NCBI GenBank assembly: GCA_019635585.1
Contig: JAHBZE010000001.1
Location: 186,001 to 250,000 of the forward strand
Source of the DNA: Xanthobacteraceae bacterium
Lineage (GTDB): Bacteria; Pseudomonadota; Alphaproteobacteria; Rhizobiales; Xanthobacteraceae
Direction: 5' to 3'
DNA: 64,000 nt
The notes below the pieces were generated by a model, which saw nothing but the letters and a program-made list of their open reading frames with translations, did not search any database and was not told the origin of the DNA. A program made the translations under genes and the position numbers. Shown here in pieces: positions 36,215-44,974 of this stretch; positions within the stretch are counted from its first letter, which is position 1; each line of letters opens with the position of its first letter.

Positions 36215-36601
36215 TTATTTCGCCGGACTTTCGATCAAACTCACGTGCGCGGACACGACGCGCCAGCCATTGGGTGTGCGCATCCACGTCTGGCTCTGAC
36301 GGCCGAGCTTATTGCCGCCCTCTCGTCTGAACAACGTATTGGCCGTTGCGAAGTCCTCGCCGTAAGTCGTTATCTTGGTACGATCAAGCTTGCGCGCGAG
36401 ACCCACAGGCGAACGCCCGGCACGAAAGGCCTTGATCTCGTCGTAGCCGTACAGGTTTTCGGTTACGCCGTAACGGATCGTATTGGGGTCGTCGAAGAAC
36501 AACTCGTCGAGCGTCGCGACATCATTGGAAACGAGTGCCTGCTCGTAGCGTGCGAACGCGGCGGTGACCTCGACGAGGATTTTGGGGTCGTTTATTTTCA
36601 T
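36215..36601 (-). CDS. atzH: AtzH/HpxZ-like NTF2-fold protein
   Basis: A 128-residue NTF2-like protein ([20 protein letters not shown], then HVSLIESP at the end) matching the small family known from hpxZ and atzH operons, always beside an AtzE-type amidase. Its biochemical role was unclear in those systems as far as I know; AtzH has been suggested to handle 1,3-dicarboxyurea. It overlaps the amidase stop (ATGA) and is followed 2 bp later by the GntR gene. Confidence 0.8.
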   Translation of the reverse strand: MKINDPKILVEVTAAFARYEQALVSNDVATLDELFFDDPNTIRYGVTENLYGYDEIKAFRAGRSPVGLARKLDRTKITTYGEDFATANTLFRREGGNKLGRQSQTWMRTPNGWRVVSAHVSLIESPAK

Positions 36602-37995
36602 GCCGTCAAACCCCTCGCCGGCTTGCTGAAACACACGCCCTCGCGCTCGAGTTGATAGGCGACACGCAGCGCAAGGTCTTCGCGCCAGGGCGGCGCAATG
36701 ACCTGAACGCCGATCGGCAGACCATCGTCCGGCCAAACCGGCACCGCGACGACCGGCAGGCCGATGAAAGATATCGGTTGCGTATAGATGCCAATATTCG
36801 GACGTACCAACATCTCCTGCCCGTCAAGCTTGAACGTGCGCTGGCCAATTTTAGGCGCGCGCGTCGGTGTCGCAGGCGCAAGCAGCACGTCGAAGCGTTC
36901 GAACGCCTTCTTCACCTGCGCCTGAAAGACGCGCCGTATTTTTTGCGCCTGGATCGTCCAGACCGCCGGAATCATCGCGCCCGCAATCAGGCGGTCACGA
37001 ACATCCGGGTCGAACTCCGCCGCACGGTTGCGCAGGCGATCCAGATGAAGTGCCGCACCCTCCGAGGCCGTAATCAAGTAGGCCGACGCACGCGCGACGG
37101 CTGCATCATTTAACTCGATTGTCTCGGCTGCATTCAGCGCGCCGGCAACAGTGTTCACCGCCGCATAGGCCTCCGGCTCGCCGAGCTTCGCAAAATATCC
37201 TTCAAGTTTCGCAATCCGGAGTCCGTTCACGCCTTTTACGATCTCCGGAAACGTCAATTCGACCTCGCGCTGAGCACAAACCGGATCTTCGTGGTCGGGA
37301 CCCTGCATCGCATCGTAAGAAAGCGCGAGATCCGTCGCCGAGCGCGCAAGCGGCCCCAGATGATCGAGGCTTGCGACGAAGGGAAACGACCGCGCACGGG
37401 AAAGCCGGCCATACGTCGGCTTTAGCCCAAACAACCCGCAAAACGAAGACGGCACGCGGATCGAACCATTGGTGTCGGAGCCGAGCGCAAGCGGCACGTA
37501 ACCCGCGGCCACAGCCCCACCCGAGCCGCTCGACGAACCGCCGGTCATGTGTGCGGTATCGTGCGGATTACGTGCCGCGCCATCATGCACGTTTTCGCCC
37601 GTGAAATCGTAGGCGTATTCGCCCATGTTGAGTGCGCCGACCAGCACCGCACCCTGCTCTTCCAGCCGTTCGATCAGAACGGAATCGTGATGTGCCGGCA
37701 CTCGCTCGCGGTTGATCTTCGAGCCCGCGCGAGTCGGGAGTCCTTTCACGTCGAACAGGTTCTTCACCGCGAAAGGAACGCCGGCGAGCGGCAGGTTCTC
37801 GCTGCGCGCCACACGCTTGTCGACCTTCGCCGCGGTTTCGTGCGCGCGGGCGGCGAGTACGTCGGTGAACGTATTCGTTTTCAGGTCAAACGCGCCGATC
37901 CTGTTCAGCGCAGCCGACACAACACTGGCCGCGCTTTCCACCTTTCCGTTGACCGCCGCTACGATCTGCGACGCAGTCATCCATTCGATGTTCAT
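36598..37995 (-). CDS. atzE: AtzE-type amidase (1-carboxybiuret hydrolase catalytic subunit family)
   Basis: A 465-residue amidase-signature hydrolase with Lys in FAVKNLFDV, and Ser/cis-Ser in [16 protein letters not shown]. In the cyanuric-acid pathway AtzE with its small subunit AtzG deaminates 1-carboxybiuret; the relative HpxY acts in purine (oxalurate) breakdown. The presence of AtzG-, AtzH- and AtzF-like genes in one operon favours the N-carboxyurea route. The start overlaps the AtzG stop (ATGA). No ring-opening hydrolase (AtzD) or biuret hydrolase (BiuH) is seen here. Confidence 0.85.
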   Translation of the reverse strand: MNIEWMTASQIVAAVNGKVESAASVVSAALNRIGAFDLKTNTFTDVLAARAHETAAKVDKRVARSENLPLAGVPFAVKNLFDVKGLPTRAGSKINRERVPAHHDSVLIERLEEQGAVLVGALNMGEYAYDFTGENVHDGAARNPHDTAHMTGGSSSGSGGAVAAGYVPLALGSDTNGSIRVPSSFCGLFGLKPTYGRLSRARSFPFVASLDHLGPLARSATDLALSYDAMQGPDHEDPVCAQREVELTFPEIVKGVNGLRIAKLEGYFAKLGEPEAYAAVNTVAGALNAAETIELNDAAVARASAYLITASEGAALHLDRLRNRAAEFDPDVRDRLIAGAMIPAVWTIQAQKIRRVFQAQVKKAFERFDVLLAPATPTRAPKIGQRTFKLDGQEMLVRPNIGIYTQPISFIGLPVVAVPVWPDDGLPIGVQVIAPPWREDLALRVAYQLEREGVCFSKPARGLTA

Positions 37996-38207
37996 GGCCG
38001 GAACACCGGTGCTGGTTCGGCATCGTCCTCGAGGTCGACAGCGAGCACGAGCCTCGCTGCGTTCGTGACCGCGTTAAGGTGCACCTTCACGCCTTCCCGA
38101 TATGCCGGGTCGATCGAAAGACCGCACATAGCCGCGCCGGTATCTATAAAGGCTTCGAGCGCCATCGGATCGGCGGGAAGCGCGGCTGCGTGCTTCTTTT
38201 CTTTCAC
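37992..38207 (-). CDS. atzG: AtzG-like small amidase subunit (DUF4089 type)
   Basis: A 71-residue protein (DPMALEAFIDTGAAMCGLSI, then VKVHLNAVTNAARLVLAVDL) with the size and helix pattern of AtzG/HpxX, the small subunit that stabilises AtzE, as GatC does for GatA. The start is GTG 38207 with GGAAGG upstream. It lies 19 bp after the transporter ATPase gene and overlaps atzE by 4 bp. Confidence 0.82.
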   Translation of the reverse strand: MKEKKHAAALPADPMALEAFIDTGAAMCGLSIDPAYREGVKVHLNAVTNAARLVLAVDLEDDAEPAPVFRP

Positions 38208-38226
38208 GTTGGCTACCTTCCGGATT

Positions 38227-39927
38227 TCAAAGCGGCGGATGCGGAATTGCGGTCAGCAACTCGCGAGTATATTTCGCTTTCGGCGCGCCGAGCACTTCTT
38301 CCGCGGTTCCCTCCTCGACGATCTTTCCCGCGCGCATGACGATCACGCGATCACAAAGGAGCCGCACGACATTGAGATCGTGCGATACAAAAAGATAGCT
38401 CATGCCGAGCGAGTCTTTCAGGTCCTGCAAGAGGTTTAACACCACGGCTTGCACCGAGACATCGAGCGCCGCGGTCGGCTCATCAAGGATAACCAGCTCG
38501 GGATTAAGCGCGATCGCGCGCGCGATGCCGACGCGCGCCTTCTGGCCGCCGGAGAGCTGGTGCGGAAAGCGGTCTAGCAACTCGAGCGGCAGGCCGACGA
38601 GCTTCGCCAATTCCTCGCAGCGCGCGCGAAGTGCATCCCGCCCCTTGATTTCGCCTAGCCGCATGATCGGATCGGCAATAGCGCGCACGGCGGTAAAGCG
38701 CGGGTTCAGGCTATCGGTCGGATCCTGAAACACCATCTGGATACGCTTGCGCTGCGGCAAGGTCGCAAATTTCGCCGCCGGGATCGCGCCGATGTCCTCG
38801 CCGCCGAAAAATATCTCGCCGGAAGTCTTGTCTAGAAGCCGCATCACCATCATCGATGTGGTGGATTTTCCGCACCCCGACTCGCCGACCAGCCCGACGC
38901 TTTCTCCTTTGGCGACCGAGAAGGAAATGCCATCGACCGCACGGAAAATAGCGTCCTCCGGCGTAGGCTTGCCGAACAATTCGCCGAGCGTCTTGCCCGC
39001 GCCCTGGCGCGGATACTCCTTCACCAGATTGCGCACTGCGAGCAGCGGCGTCGCCGTTTTGTCGATCGCAAGTTTCGGCATCGACGCCGCCGGAGACAGT
39101 TCCGCGCCTTCGGGAAGTAGTCCGCGCAGCGTGCCGCCGACCTTCGGCGTCGCCTTCATTAGCTTCTTCGTATAGCCGTGCTGCGGAGAGCGGAATATCT
39201 CCGACGACAGCGCGGTTTCGACGATCTTTCCTTTTTCCATCACGACCACACGATCGCAATACGCCGCAGCCAAACCGAGATCGTGCGTAATCAGAATGGA
39301 CGACATACCACGCGCACGCGTAAGCTCGACGACGAGATCCATCACCGACTTCTGCGTAGTCACGTCGAGGCCCGTGGTCGGTTCGTCCGCGATGAGAAGT
39401 CGCGGCTGGCACGCGAGCGCGAGAGCGATCACGATACGCTGGCACATGCCGCCCGACAGCTCGAACGGATAAGCATGATAGCGTTCCTCGGGCCGGGCGA
39501 TCTTGACCTGCTTCAGCATGTCGATCGCCTTTTCCTTCAGGTCGCGCGTATCGGCCCGAACATGCTGCCGCAGCACATCCTCGATCTGTTTGCCGACCTT
39601 GCGGATCGGGTTCAGCGCCGCGCGCGGATTCTGGAAGATCATCGACATTTCGCGACCGCGAAGGTCGCGCATTACGTCTTCCTTGGCGTTTTTAACGTCC
39701 ACGCCGGAGAAAACCACCGAGCCGTTCGCGATCGTGCCGGCGCGGTTCAGAATCCGCAGGACGGCATAAGACGTCACGGATTTACCGGAGCCGGATTCGC
39801 CGACGATGCCCAACGTTTCGCCCTTCCCGAGCGATATGTTGATCTGTTCGACCGCGCGCACGATGCCGCGGCGGGTCGCAAACTCGACGGTGACGTCCTT
39901 AATTTCCAGAAGCGGTGCTTCGCTCAT
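38227..39927 (-). CDS. Dpp/Opp-type ABC transporter, fused two-domain ATPase
   Basis: A 566-residue fusion of the two ATPases (DppD plus DppF) that are separate in many importers. Each half has Walker A (GESGSGKS, then GESGCGKS), an ABC signature (LSGGMCQR, then LSGGQKAR) and Walker B with DEPT. A short oligopeptide-transporter tail separates the halves. The start ATG 39927 is 10 bp after the dppC-like stop. Linked to amidases for biuret-like compounds, it probably imports such a compound rather than a peptide. Confidence 0.9.
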   Translation of the reverse strand: MSEAPLLEIKDVTVEFATRRGIVRAVEQINISLGKGETLGIVGESGSGKSVTSYAVLRILNRAGTIANGSVVFSGVDVKNAKEDVMRDLRGREMSMIFQNPRAALNPIRKVGKQIEDVLRQHVRADTRDLKEKAIDMLKQVKIARPEERYHAYPFELSGGMCQRIVIALALACQPRLLIADEPTTGLDVTTQKSVMDLVVELTRARGMSSILITHDLGLAAAYCDRVVVMEKGKIVETALSSEIFRSPQHGYTKKLMKATPKVGGTLRGLLPEGAELSPAASMPKLAIDKTATPLLAVRNLVKEYPRQGAGKTLGELFGKPTPEDAIFRAVDGISFSVAKGESVGLVGESGCGKSTTSMMVMRLLDKTSGEIFFGGEDIGAIPAAKFATLPQRKRIQMVFQDPTDSLNPRFTAVRAIADPIMRLGEIKGRDALRARCEELAKLVGLPLELLDRFPHQLSGGQKARVGIARAIALNPELVILDEPTAALDVSVQAVVLNLLQDLKDSLGMSYLFVSHDLNVVRLLCDRVIVMRAGKIVEEGTAEEVLGAPKAKYTRELLTAIPHPPL

Positions 39928-39937
39928 GACCGGTCCC

Positions 39938-40891
39938 TCACGTCCGCCGCTGCGGATCGACGATGTCGCGCAAGCCGTCGCCCAAAAGGTTGAAGCAGAA
40001 CACGGCAAGCATCAGCGTCAGCCCAGGAAATAGCGCAACCCACCACTCGCCCGAGACGATATAACCCGCGCCATCGGCGACCATGATGCCCCACTCCGGT
40101 GTCGGCGGCCGCACACCGAGCCCAATGAACGAAAGTCCGGCAGCGTTCAGTACCGCGTAGCCCATGGTCAGCGACATCTGCACGACCATGATGGGCATCA
40201 CGTTCGGCAGGATCTGCGAAAACAGGATGCGCCATTCACTGTTGCCCGAAAGACGCGCGGCCATCACGAAGCCAGCCTCGCGCCGCACATTGGCTTCAGC
40301 GCGGGCAATGCGCGCGTAGAGGGGAAAATTGATGATCGCGGTAGCGATCACGATATTCGTGACCGTGTTGCCGAGTGCCGCGACGATGCCCATCGCGAGC
40401 ACAAATAACGGAAACGCCATGATCATGTCCGCGAGCCTGCTGACCACGATGTCGATCCAGCCGCCGAAATAGCCCGCCGCAATCCCCGAGATGCCGCCGA
40501 GCACGAAGACCAGCGCGACCGAAGTAATCGCGATCGTCATGTCGAGCCGCGTCGCAACTACGACGCGGCTGAACAGATCACGACCATATTGATCGGTGCC
40601 GAACCAATGTGCCCAAGACGGCGGCTGTAGCTGAATCGCCGTGTTGGTCGCGAGTGGATCGTAAGGCACGATCCACGGACCGAAGATCGCCGCGATCGCG
40701 AACAGCAGAAACAACGCGAAAGCGAAGCCCGTGATCGGATTTTCCGAGATCACATACTTCGTCTGCCGCAGAACGGCCGACAACCCGGAGGTTTGTGCCG
40801 CGCTTGCGGCTTCCGCCGGCTTGACTGCAACGGCGACCTTTGGCGCACGCGCGACCGTACTGACGGCTGTGATGCGGGAGTGCGAGTTCAT
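39938..40891 (-). CDS. Dpp/Opp-type ABC transporter permease (DppC-like)
   Basis: A 317-residue permease with six predicted membrane spans and the binding-protein-dependent transport signature around VRREAGFVMAARLSGNSEWR (EAA loop). A 50-residue Ala/Val-rich N-terminal cytoplasmic region precedes the first span. It overlaps the upstream permease gene by 4 bp (ATGA) and is 10 bp before the ATPase gene. Confidence 0.9.
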   Translation of the reverse strand: MNSHSRITAVSTVARAPKVAVAVKPAEAASAAQTSGLSAVLRQTKYVISENPITGFAFALFLLFAIAAIFGPWIVPYDPLATNTAIQLQPPSWAHWFGTDQYGRDLFSRVVVATRLDMTIAITSVALVFVLGGISGIAAGYFGGWIDIVVSRLADMIMAFPLFVLAMGIVAALGNTVTNIVIATAIINFPLYARIARAEANVRREAGFVMAARLSGNSEWRILFSQILPNVMPIMVVQMSLTMGYAVLNAAGLSFIGLGVRPPTPEWGIMVADGAGYIVSGEWWVALFPGLTLMLAVFCFNLLGDGLRDIVDPQRRT

Positions 40892-41901
40892 GCCGCCATC
40901 CTCACGCGCGGGTCAATCACGCCGTAGAGAAGATCGATCATCAGGTTCAGGAGCACATACATGACCGCCATCACCAGCACGAAGCCCTGCACCGGCGCGA
41001 AATCGGAGGCGATCAGCGCTTCGACGGCGTATGAGCCGATGCCCGGCCAGGCGAACACCTTTTCGACCAGCACATTCGCGCCGAGCAGGAATGAAAACAC
41101 CATACCGAGCGTGGTGATGACCGGGAGCAGCGCATTGCGGAACGCATAAGTGAGAATGACCTTGCGCGTGGAAAGTCCGCTCGCCCTTGCCGTCCGCACG
41201 AAATCGGACGACAGCACCGCCAACATGGAGGCGCGCGTCATGCGCGTGATCGGCGCCAGCGAGAAGATCGCAAGTGTCGCTGCCGGAAGAATGAGTTGCT
41301 TCAGCGCCGCCCAGAACACCTCGAGATCGCCCGCGATCAGGCTGTCGATCAGATAAAAGCCCGTCACCTGCGGCGGTGCGGAATATATAATGTCGAGCCG
41401 CCCAAGGGGCGACGGCGCCCAGCCGAGTTTAAAATAGAAGAAATACGAAAGCAGGAGCCCGGTGAAGAATACCGGCAGCGACACTCCCGCCGTCGCGACT
41501 ACTCTCGAAATGTGATCGATGAACGATCCCTCCTTCACCGCGGCGAGGACGCCGAGCGGAATCGCAATCAGGATCGAGACAATGAGACCGGCGAGCGTCA
41601 GTTCAGCAGACGCCGGCAGCCGCGCAGTAAGGTCGCGTATGACCGGCTGGCCAGTTGTCAGCGACTGGCCGAAATCGCCGCGTGACAGGTCCTGCACGTA
41701 GCGGATGAATTGTTGATATTTCGGCTTGTCGAGGCCGAGCTTCACGCGAACTTCCTGGATCGCTTCCTTCGTCGCGGCGGGACCGGCGAAATATTCCGCC
41801 GTATCGCCCGGAAGGATGCGCGTGAGCGCGAAGGTAATCACGATGACGGCAGCGATGCTGAACAGCGTGATGCCGACGCGCTTACCCATTCGCAGAAACA
41901 T
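40888..41901 (-). CDS. Dpp/Opp-type ABC transporter permease (DppB-like)
   Basis: A 337-residue permease: the first membrane span (ITLFSIAAVIVITFALTRIL) is followed by the PGD motif typical of DppB, then a periplasmic loop and five further spans with an EAA-like loop (VRTARASGLSTRKVI). The start ATG 41901 follows GGAGATTTCTG; an ATG at 41889 is also possible. A 57-bp gap with a strong hairpin separates it from the binding-protein gene. Confidence 0.9.
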   Translation of the reverse strand: MFLRMGKRVGITLFSIAAVIVITFALTRILPGDTAEYFAGPAATKEAIQEVRVKLGLDKPKYQQFIRYVQDLSRGDFGQSLTTGQPVIRDLTARLPASAELTLAGLIVSILIAIPLGVLAAVKEGSFIDHISRVVATAGVSLPVFFTGLLLSYFFYFKLGWAPSPLGRLDIIYSAPPQVTGFYLIDSLIAGDLEVFWAALKQLILPAATLAIFSLAPITRMTRASMLAVLSSDFVRTARASGLSTRKVILTYAFRNALLPVITTLGMVFSFLLGANVLVEKVFAWPGIGSYAVEALIASDFAPVQGFVLVMAVMYVLLNLMIDLLYGVIDPRVRMAA

Positions 41902-41923
41902 CAGAAATCTCCGTGAAGGAAAT

Positions 41924-41951
41924 AAGCGGGCGGCGCGATTGCCGCCCGCTT
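41924..41951 (-). terminator. Intercistronic hairpin after the Dpp-type binding-protein gene
   Basis: AAGCGGGCGGC (41924-41934) pairs perfectly with GCCGCCCGCTT (41941-41951), an 11-bp stem with a 6-nt loop. On the minus strand it is followed by ATTTCC, a weak U-tract. Placed between binding protein and permease, it may act as partial terminator or as an mRNA 3'-end stabiliser. Confidence 0.6.
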
Positions 41952-41958
41952 TACGCAA

Positions 41959-43578
41959 TCAGCCTTTGGCAAGCGTGCGATAGTCGAGCCGCCGGTGGAA
42001 CCAGTACTGGTAGCCCGACACGTTCTTCTGCATCGCCACGTTTGAGTAAGGCTGGAACAAGGGAATGCGGGGGATGTCCGCGAACGCGAGATCGACCATG
42101 CCCTTGACGTCCTTGTCGTAGGTGGCCTTGTCGCCGATCGCCGCCGCGTCTCGCGCGCCGTCGATGAACTTGTCCATCTCCTTCGACTGATAGCTCATCG
42201 TGTTGAAGATGGAATTCGACCCGTGATAGCACCAGCGGAAGAAGTATTCCGGGTAGTCGAGCCAGCCCGAGAACACGTTCACGTAAAGCGGCATCACCTT
42301 CTTGTTCAATTCGGTACGCCAGTTTGCACCAGGCACCTTGTTGATCGTGGTCTTGATACCGATCTGCGCGAGGCTTTCCTGAATGAGCACGCAACTCGGC
42401 TCGTTCACACCCGCGAAGTTGAGGTCGAACGAAAGCGTGGTCTCGAAGCCGTCCTTGTAGCCAGCTTCCTCCATCAGTTTCTTCGCCTTGGCGATATCGG
42501 TGTTGTACTTGTGCGCCTGCGGCCACGCTACTTCGGTCTGTTTGTTCGCAGGCGCGCCGTAAACCTTGCCGGCGAGGCCGTAGAGCACCGCATCGACGAT
42601 CTTCTGGTACGGCACGGCGTAAGCCACTGCCTGACGAACCTTGATGTTGTCGAAGGGCGGCTTGGTTACGTTCATGCCGAGATACTGAATCCCGTTCGAG
42701 AACGGCGTCGATACGATGCTGAGCTTGCCGCTCTGCTTCAGTTCGACGAAATCCTTGTTCGGCAATTCATAGGAGATGTCGGCGTCGCCGCGTTCAAGCA
42801 GCGCGCGGCGGTTACCGGCCGACGGCACGATGCGCCAGACGATGCGCTTGGTCTTCGGCAGCGGTCCGAGCTTGTAGTTCTCGTTCCGCTCGAAAATGAC
42901 TTCCGTTCCCGGTGTCCATTTCGCGACATTGTACGGGCCACCGCCGGCGATGTTCTGCTTGGTATAATCGAGACCCCAGGGGTCCTTCTCCGTCGCGTGC
43001 TTCTTCACAAGCTCGGAGTGCATCACCACCGGCACGACGACTGCGAGGTCGGGGATCGTAAGCTTATCCTTGCGCAGGAAATCCACGCGCACGGTGTGGT
43101 CGTCGACGACGACAAACTGCTCTGGCTTCTCGAGCGAGCCCGCGCGCATCTGAAAGGTCGGGAAGCCGCCGACGGTGACCGCGCGATCGAGCGACCACTT
43201 GACGTCCTTTGCCGTGATCGGCGTGCCGTCGTGGAATTTCGCGTCCTTGCGCAGCTTGAAGGTCGCTGACATGTCAGCGAGCTTCATGTCTTCGGCGAGT
43301 TCGGGCTTGAATTTGTCCTTGTCGTAATACTCGACGCCGTTCGGCAGCTTCTTCATTTCTTGGCTGATAAGGCGCGAGTAGCAGTTCCACGCGACTTCGT
43401 AGCCCGGCACGTTGGTGCCGACGCCGTGGATGTCGATGTTGTTGGGTCCGCCCTCCGAGACGATGAGCAGCGTCTCGGCGCGCGATTGCGCTTTTGCAGG
43501 AGAAAAGACGGCGGGAGCCGTCAGAGCAGTCGATGCAGCCAGCGCGCCGGCCGATTTCAGAAAGTCACGTCGCTTCAT
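41959..43578 (-). CDS. Family-5 extracellular solute-binding protein
   Basis: A 539-residue periplasmic binding protein of the DppA/OppA type, with a twin-arginine-like leader (MKRRDFLKSAGALAASTALT) cleaved near SPAKAQS. The body shows the family pattern (AEDMKLADMSATFKLRKDAK, and later VRQAVAYAVPYQKIVDAVLY). It is the first gene of the importer-AtzGEH-GntR-AtzF operon. The ribosome site GGAGG is 7 nt before the ATG but is buried in a 10-bp hairpin (43585-43608). Confidence 0.9.
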   Translation of the reverse strand: MKRRDFLKSAGALAASTALTAPAVFSPAKAQSRAETLLIVSEGGPNNIDIHGVGTNVPGYEVAWNCYSRLISQEMKKLPNGVEYYDKDKFKPELAEDMKLADMSATFKLRKDAKFHDGTPITAKDVKWSLDRAVTVGGFPTFQMRAGSLEKPEQFVVVDDHTVRVDFLRKDKLTIPDLAVVVPVVMHSELVKKHATEKDPWGLDYTKQNIAGGGPYNVAKWTPGTEVIFERNENYKLGPLPKTKRIVWRIVPSAGNRRALLERGDADISYELPNKDFVELKQSGKLSIVSTPFSNGIQYLGMNVTKPPFDNIKVRQAVAYAVPYQKIVDAVLYGLAGKVYGAPANKQTEVAWPQAHKYNTDIAKAKKLMEEAGYKDGFETTLSFDLNFAGVNEPSCVLIQESLAQIGIKTTINKVPGANWRTELNKKVMPLYVNVFSGWLDYPEYFFRWCYHGSNSIFNTMSYQSKEMDKFIDGARDAAAIGDKATYDKDVKGMVDLAFADIPRIPLFQPYSNVAMQKNVSGYQYWFHRRLDYRTLAKG

Positions 43579-43584
43579 TTCCCA

Positions 43585-43608
43585 TCCTCCGAATCCGCAT
43601 TCGGAGGA
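43585..43608 (-). promoter_or_regulatory. Hairpin that sequesters the ribosome site of the binding-protein gene
   Basis: In the mRNA, TCCTCCGAAT pairs perfectly with ATTCGGAGGA around a GCGG loop. The 3' arm is the Shine-Dalgarno GGAGGA, ending 6 nt before the AUG, and the 5' arm is an anti-SD. Translation would need the helix to be opened. Confidence 0.65.
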
Positions 43609-43641
43609 GCTACTGCGAAGGACGTGCCAACTTGCGAATTC

Positions 43642-43719
43642 GTCGAATTCGACAGTCAGATCAAGCCGATAATGTCACTTGATCTCACGGCACCGCCGCG
43701 TCGAATTGCATACAATTCG
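43642..43719. promoter_or_regulatory. Cluster of three dyads in the promoter region of the transporter/Atz operon
   Basis: Three inverted repeats lie within 80 bp upstream of the binding-protein gene: GTCGAATTCGAC (43642-43653); AGATCAAG-N12-CTTGATCT (43658-43685); and CGAATTG-CATA-CAATTCG (43702-43719). The last contains TTGTATGCAA on the minus strand, near the TTGTATACAA core of FCD-type GntR operators. They are candidate sites for the GntR regulator of the operon. Confidence 0.45.
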
Positions 43720-43737
43720 TATTTTTATGCCTAGATT

Positions 43738-44142
43738 CTATGCAGCCGAGCGATCAGCCTGTGTTTTTATCGGAGATTGGCCGAGCGCACGAATGGTCCC
43801 TTCATTGGGGCAGTACCGCTGCCAGTCATGGACCCCCGGCGCCAGTTCGATCTCCACCTCACACACATTCTTCGCCTCACAGAAACTGCAGAGACGTTGC
43901 ATATCCTTCCAGACCGACGGCCATTTGGCTTCGACAATGGCGGGATTAATGCCTTCCAGTTCCAGACGCCGTGGCATAGCGACTGGCGGCGAACCTGCCT
44001 GTTCCAAGCGGTAGAGATCGCCGGCCGTTATTCCGACATCGCGCGCCAGTTCCTCGACCTGACCAGCATTGAGCCCCCGCAATTCCGAGACCGCGAATAT
44101 CCTGCCAATACGCACCAATAGGCCCTTGATTGTCATGCTCAT
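43738..44142 (-). CDS. Small cysteine-rich protein co-transcribed with fixK
   Basis: A 134-residue protein. The first 70 residues are helical with a helix-turn-helix-like stretch (VEELARDVGITAGDLYRLEQ). The C-terminal part has four cysteines, C85, C88, C94 (CSFCEAKNVC) and C111 (QRYCPNEGT), which could bind Zn or Fe-S. From memory it resembles the small family annotated DUF6455; I could not search. It starts 12 bp after fixK with a GAGGAG ribosome site, so it belongs to the fixK operon and may modulate oxygen or redox signalling. Confidence 0.7.
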   Translation of the reverse strand: MSMTIKGLLVRIGRIFAVSELRGLNAGQVEELARDVGITAGDLYRLEQAGSPPVAMPRRLELEGINPAIVEAKWPSVWKDMQRLCSFCEAKNVCEVEIELAPGVHDWQRYCPNEGTIRALGQSPIKTQADRSAA

Positions 44143-44154
44143 GTTCAGCGCTCC

Positions 44155-44847
44155 TCAATGCGGGCAGCGAAGGGCCGCGCGATTTCTGAGACGCACCTTG
44201 CGCGAAGTCAGCAATTCGATCTGTGCCTTGCGCTCCATGCTGGAGAAAGTGCGCGACACGGTTTCGATCGTTAGGCCGAGATAGTCGGCAATGTCCTGAC
44301 GCGACATTGGCAGGTCGAATTCGGTGCGATCCTTCGAACGGTCGGCCATTTCAATCAGGAACGATGCCACCCGCTCTTTGGCGCTGGAGCGGCCGAGCAG
44401 GATCATCTGGTCCTGCACATGATCCAGCTCCCGGGCAGTCATCAACCAGAGTTCGCGAGCAACCACCGCATCGGTCTGTGCAAGCGCCGTCAAGGTGGAG
44501 CGTTTGATCGCGAGCACGACGGTGTCGGAAATCGCCTCGGCGGAGAAGCGATGATTGAGTCCCGCCTCGAGGCCGAAAATGTCGCCGGGCAGATAGAACG
44601 CGCCGACCTGCCGGCGGCCGTCGTCGAGCAATTTGTGGGTGCGGACCGACCCCTTCAGAACCTTGTAGACGTAGTCGGCGGGCTCATCCTGCCCGTAAAT
44701 CTCCTCGTTGCGGGCAACTGGAAGCTTTATGCCCATAAGCTCGAGGGAGCTTTCAAAGCCGCGTTCGGGCTGGCCGTCCGCCTTCGCGGCTGGTGCGAAG
44801 CGGGCGGTATAGCGTTCTTCCGATACGTGTTGTGCATACGCGAGCAT
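44155..44847 (-). CDS. fixK: FixK-type Crp/Fnr transcriptional regulator
   Basis: A 230-residue Crp/Fnr regulator without the N-terminal cysteine cluster of FNR, as expected for FixK, whose activity is set by its own transcription. The sensor core (ELMGIKLPVARNEEIYGQDE) and the recognition helix (MSRQDIADYLGLTIETVSRT) are FixK/FnrN-like, with E and SR in the positions that read TTGAT half-sites. The start ATG 44847 follows GGAGGAGG. It is divergent from fixL-fixJ, whose response regulator is its likely activator, and five matching boxes occur in the window. Confidence 0.9.
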   Translation of the reverse strand: MLAYAQHVSEERYTARFAPAAKADGQPERGFESSLELMGIKLPVARNEEIYGQDEPADYVYKVLKGSVRTHKLLDDGRRQVGAFYLPGDIFGLEAGLNHRFSAEAISDTVVLAIKRSTLTALAQTDAVVARELWLMTARELDHVQDQMILLGRSSAKERVASFLIEMADRSKDRTEFDLPMSRQDIADYLGLTIETVSRTFSSMERKAQIELLTSRKVRLRNRAALRCPH

Positions 44848-44974
44848 TGCGGCCTCCTCCATCTGATGGAGCAAGCGATACCCGTTGCCGAAGGCCCCGA
44901 AAATTCAGGCCGATCACCTAAGGGATATTACCTAGGCGTGATTTTCCCTGAAAAATCGGGCTATTTTGGCTGCT

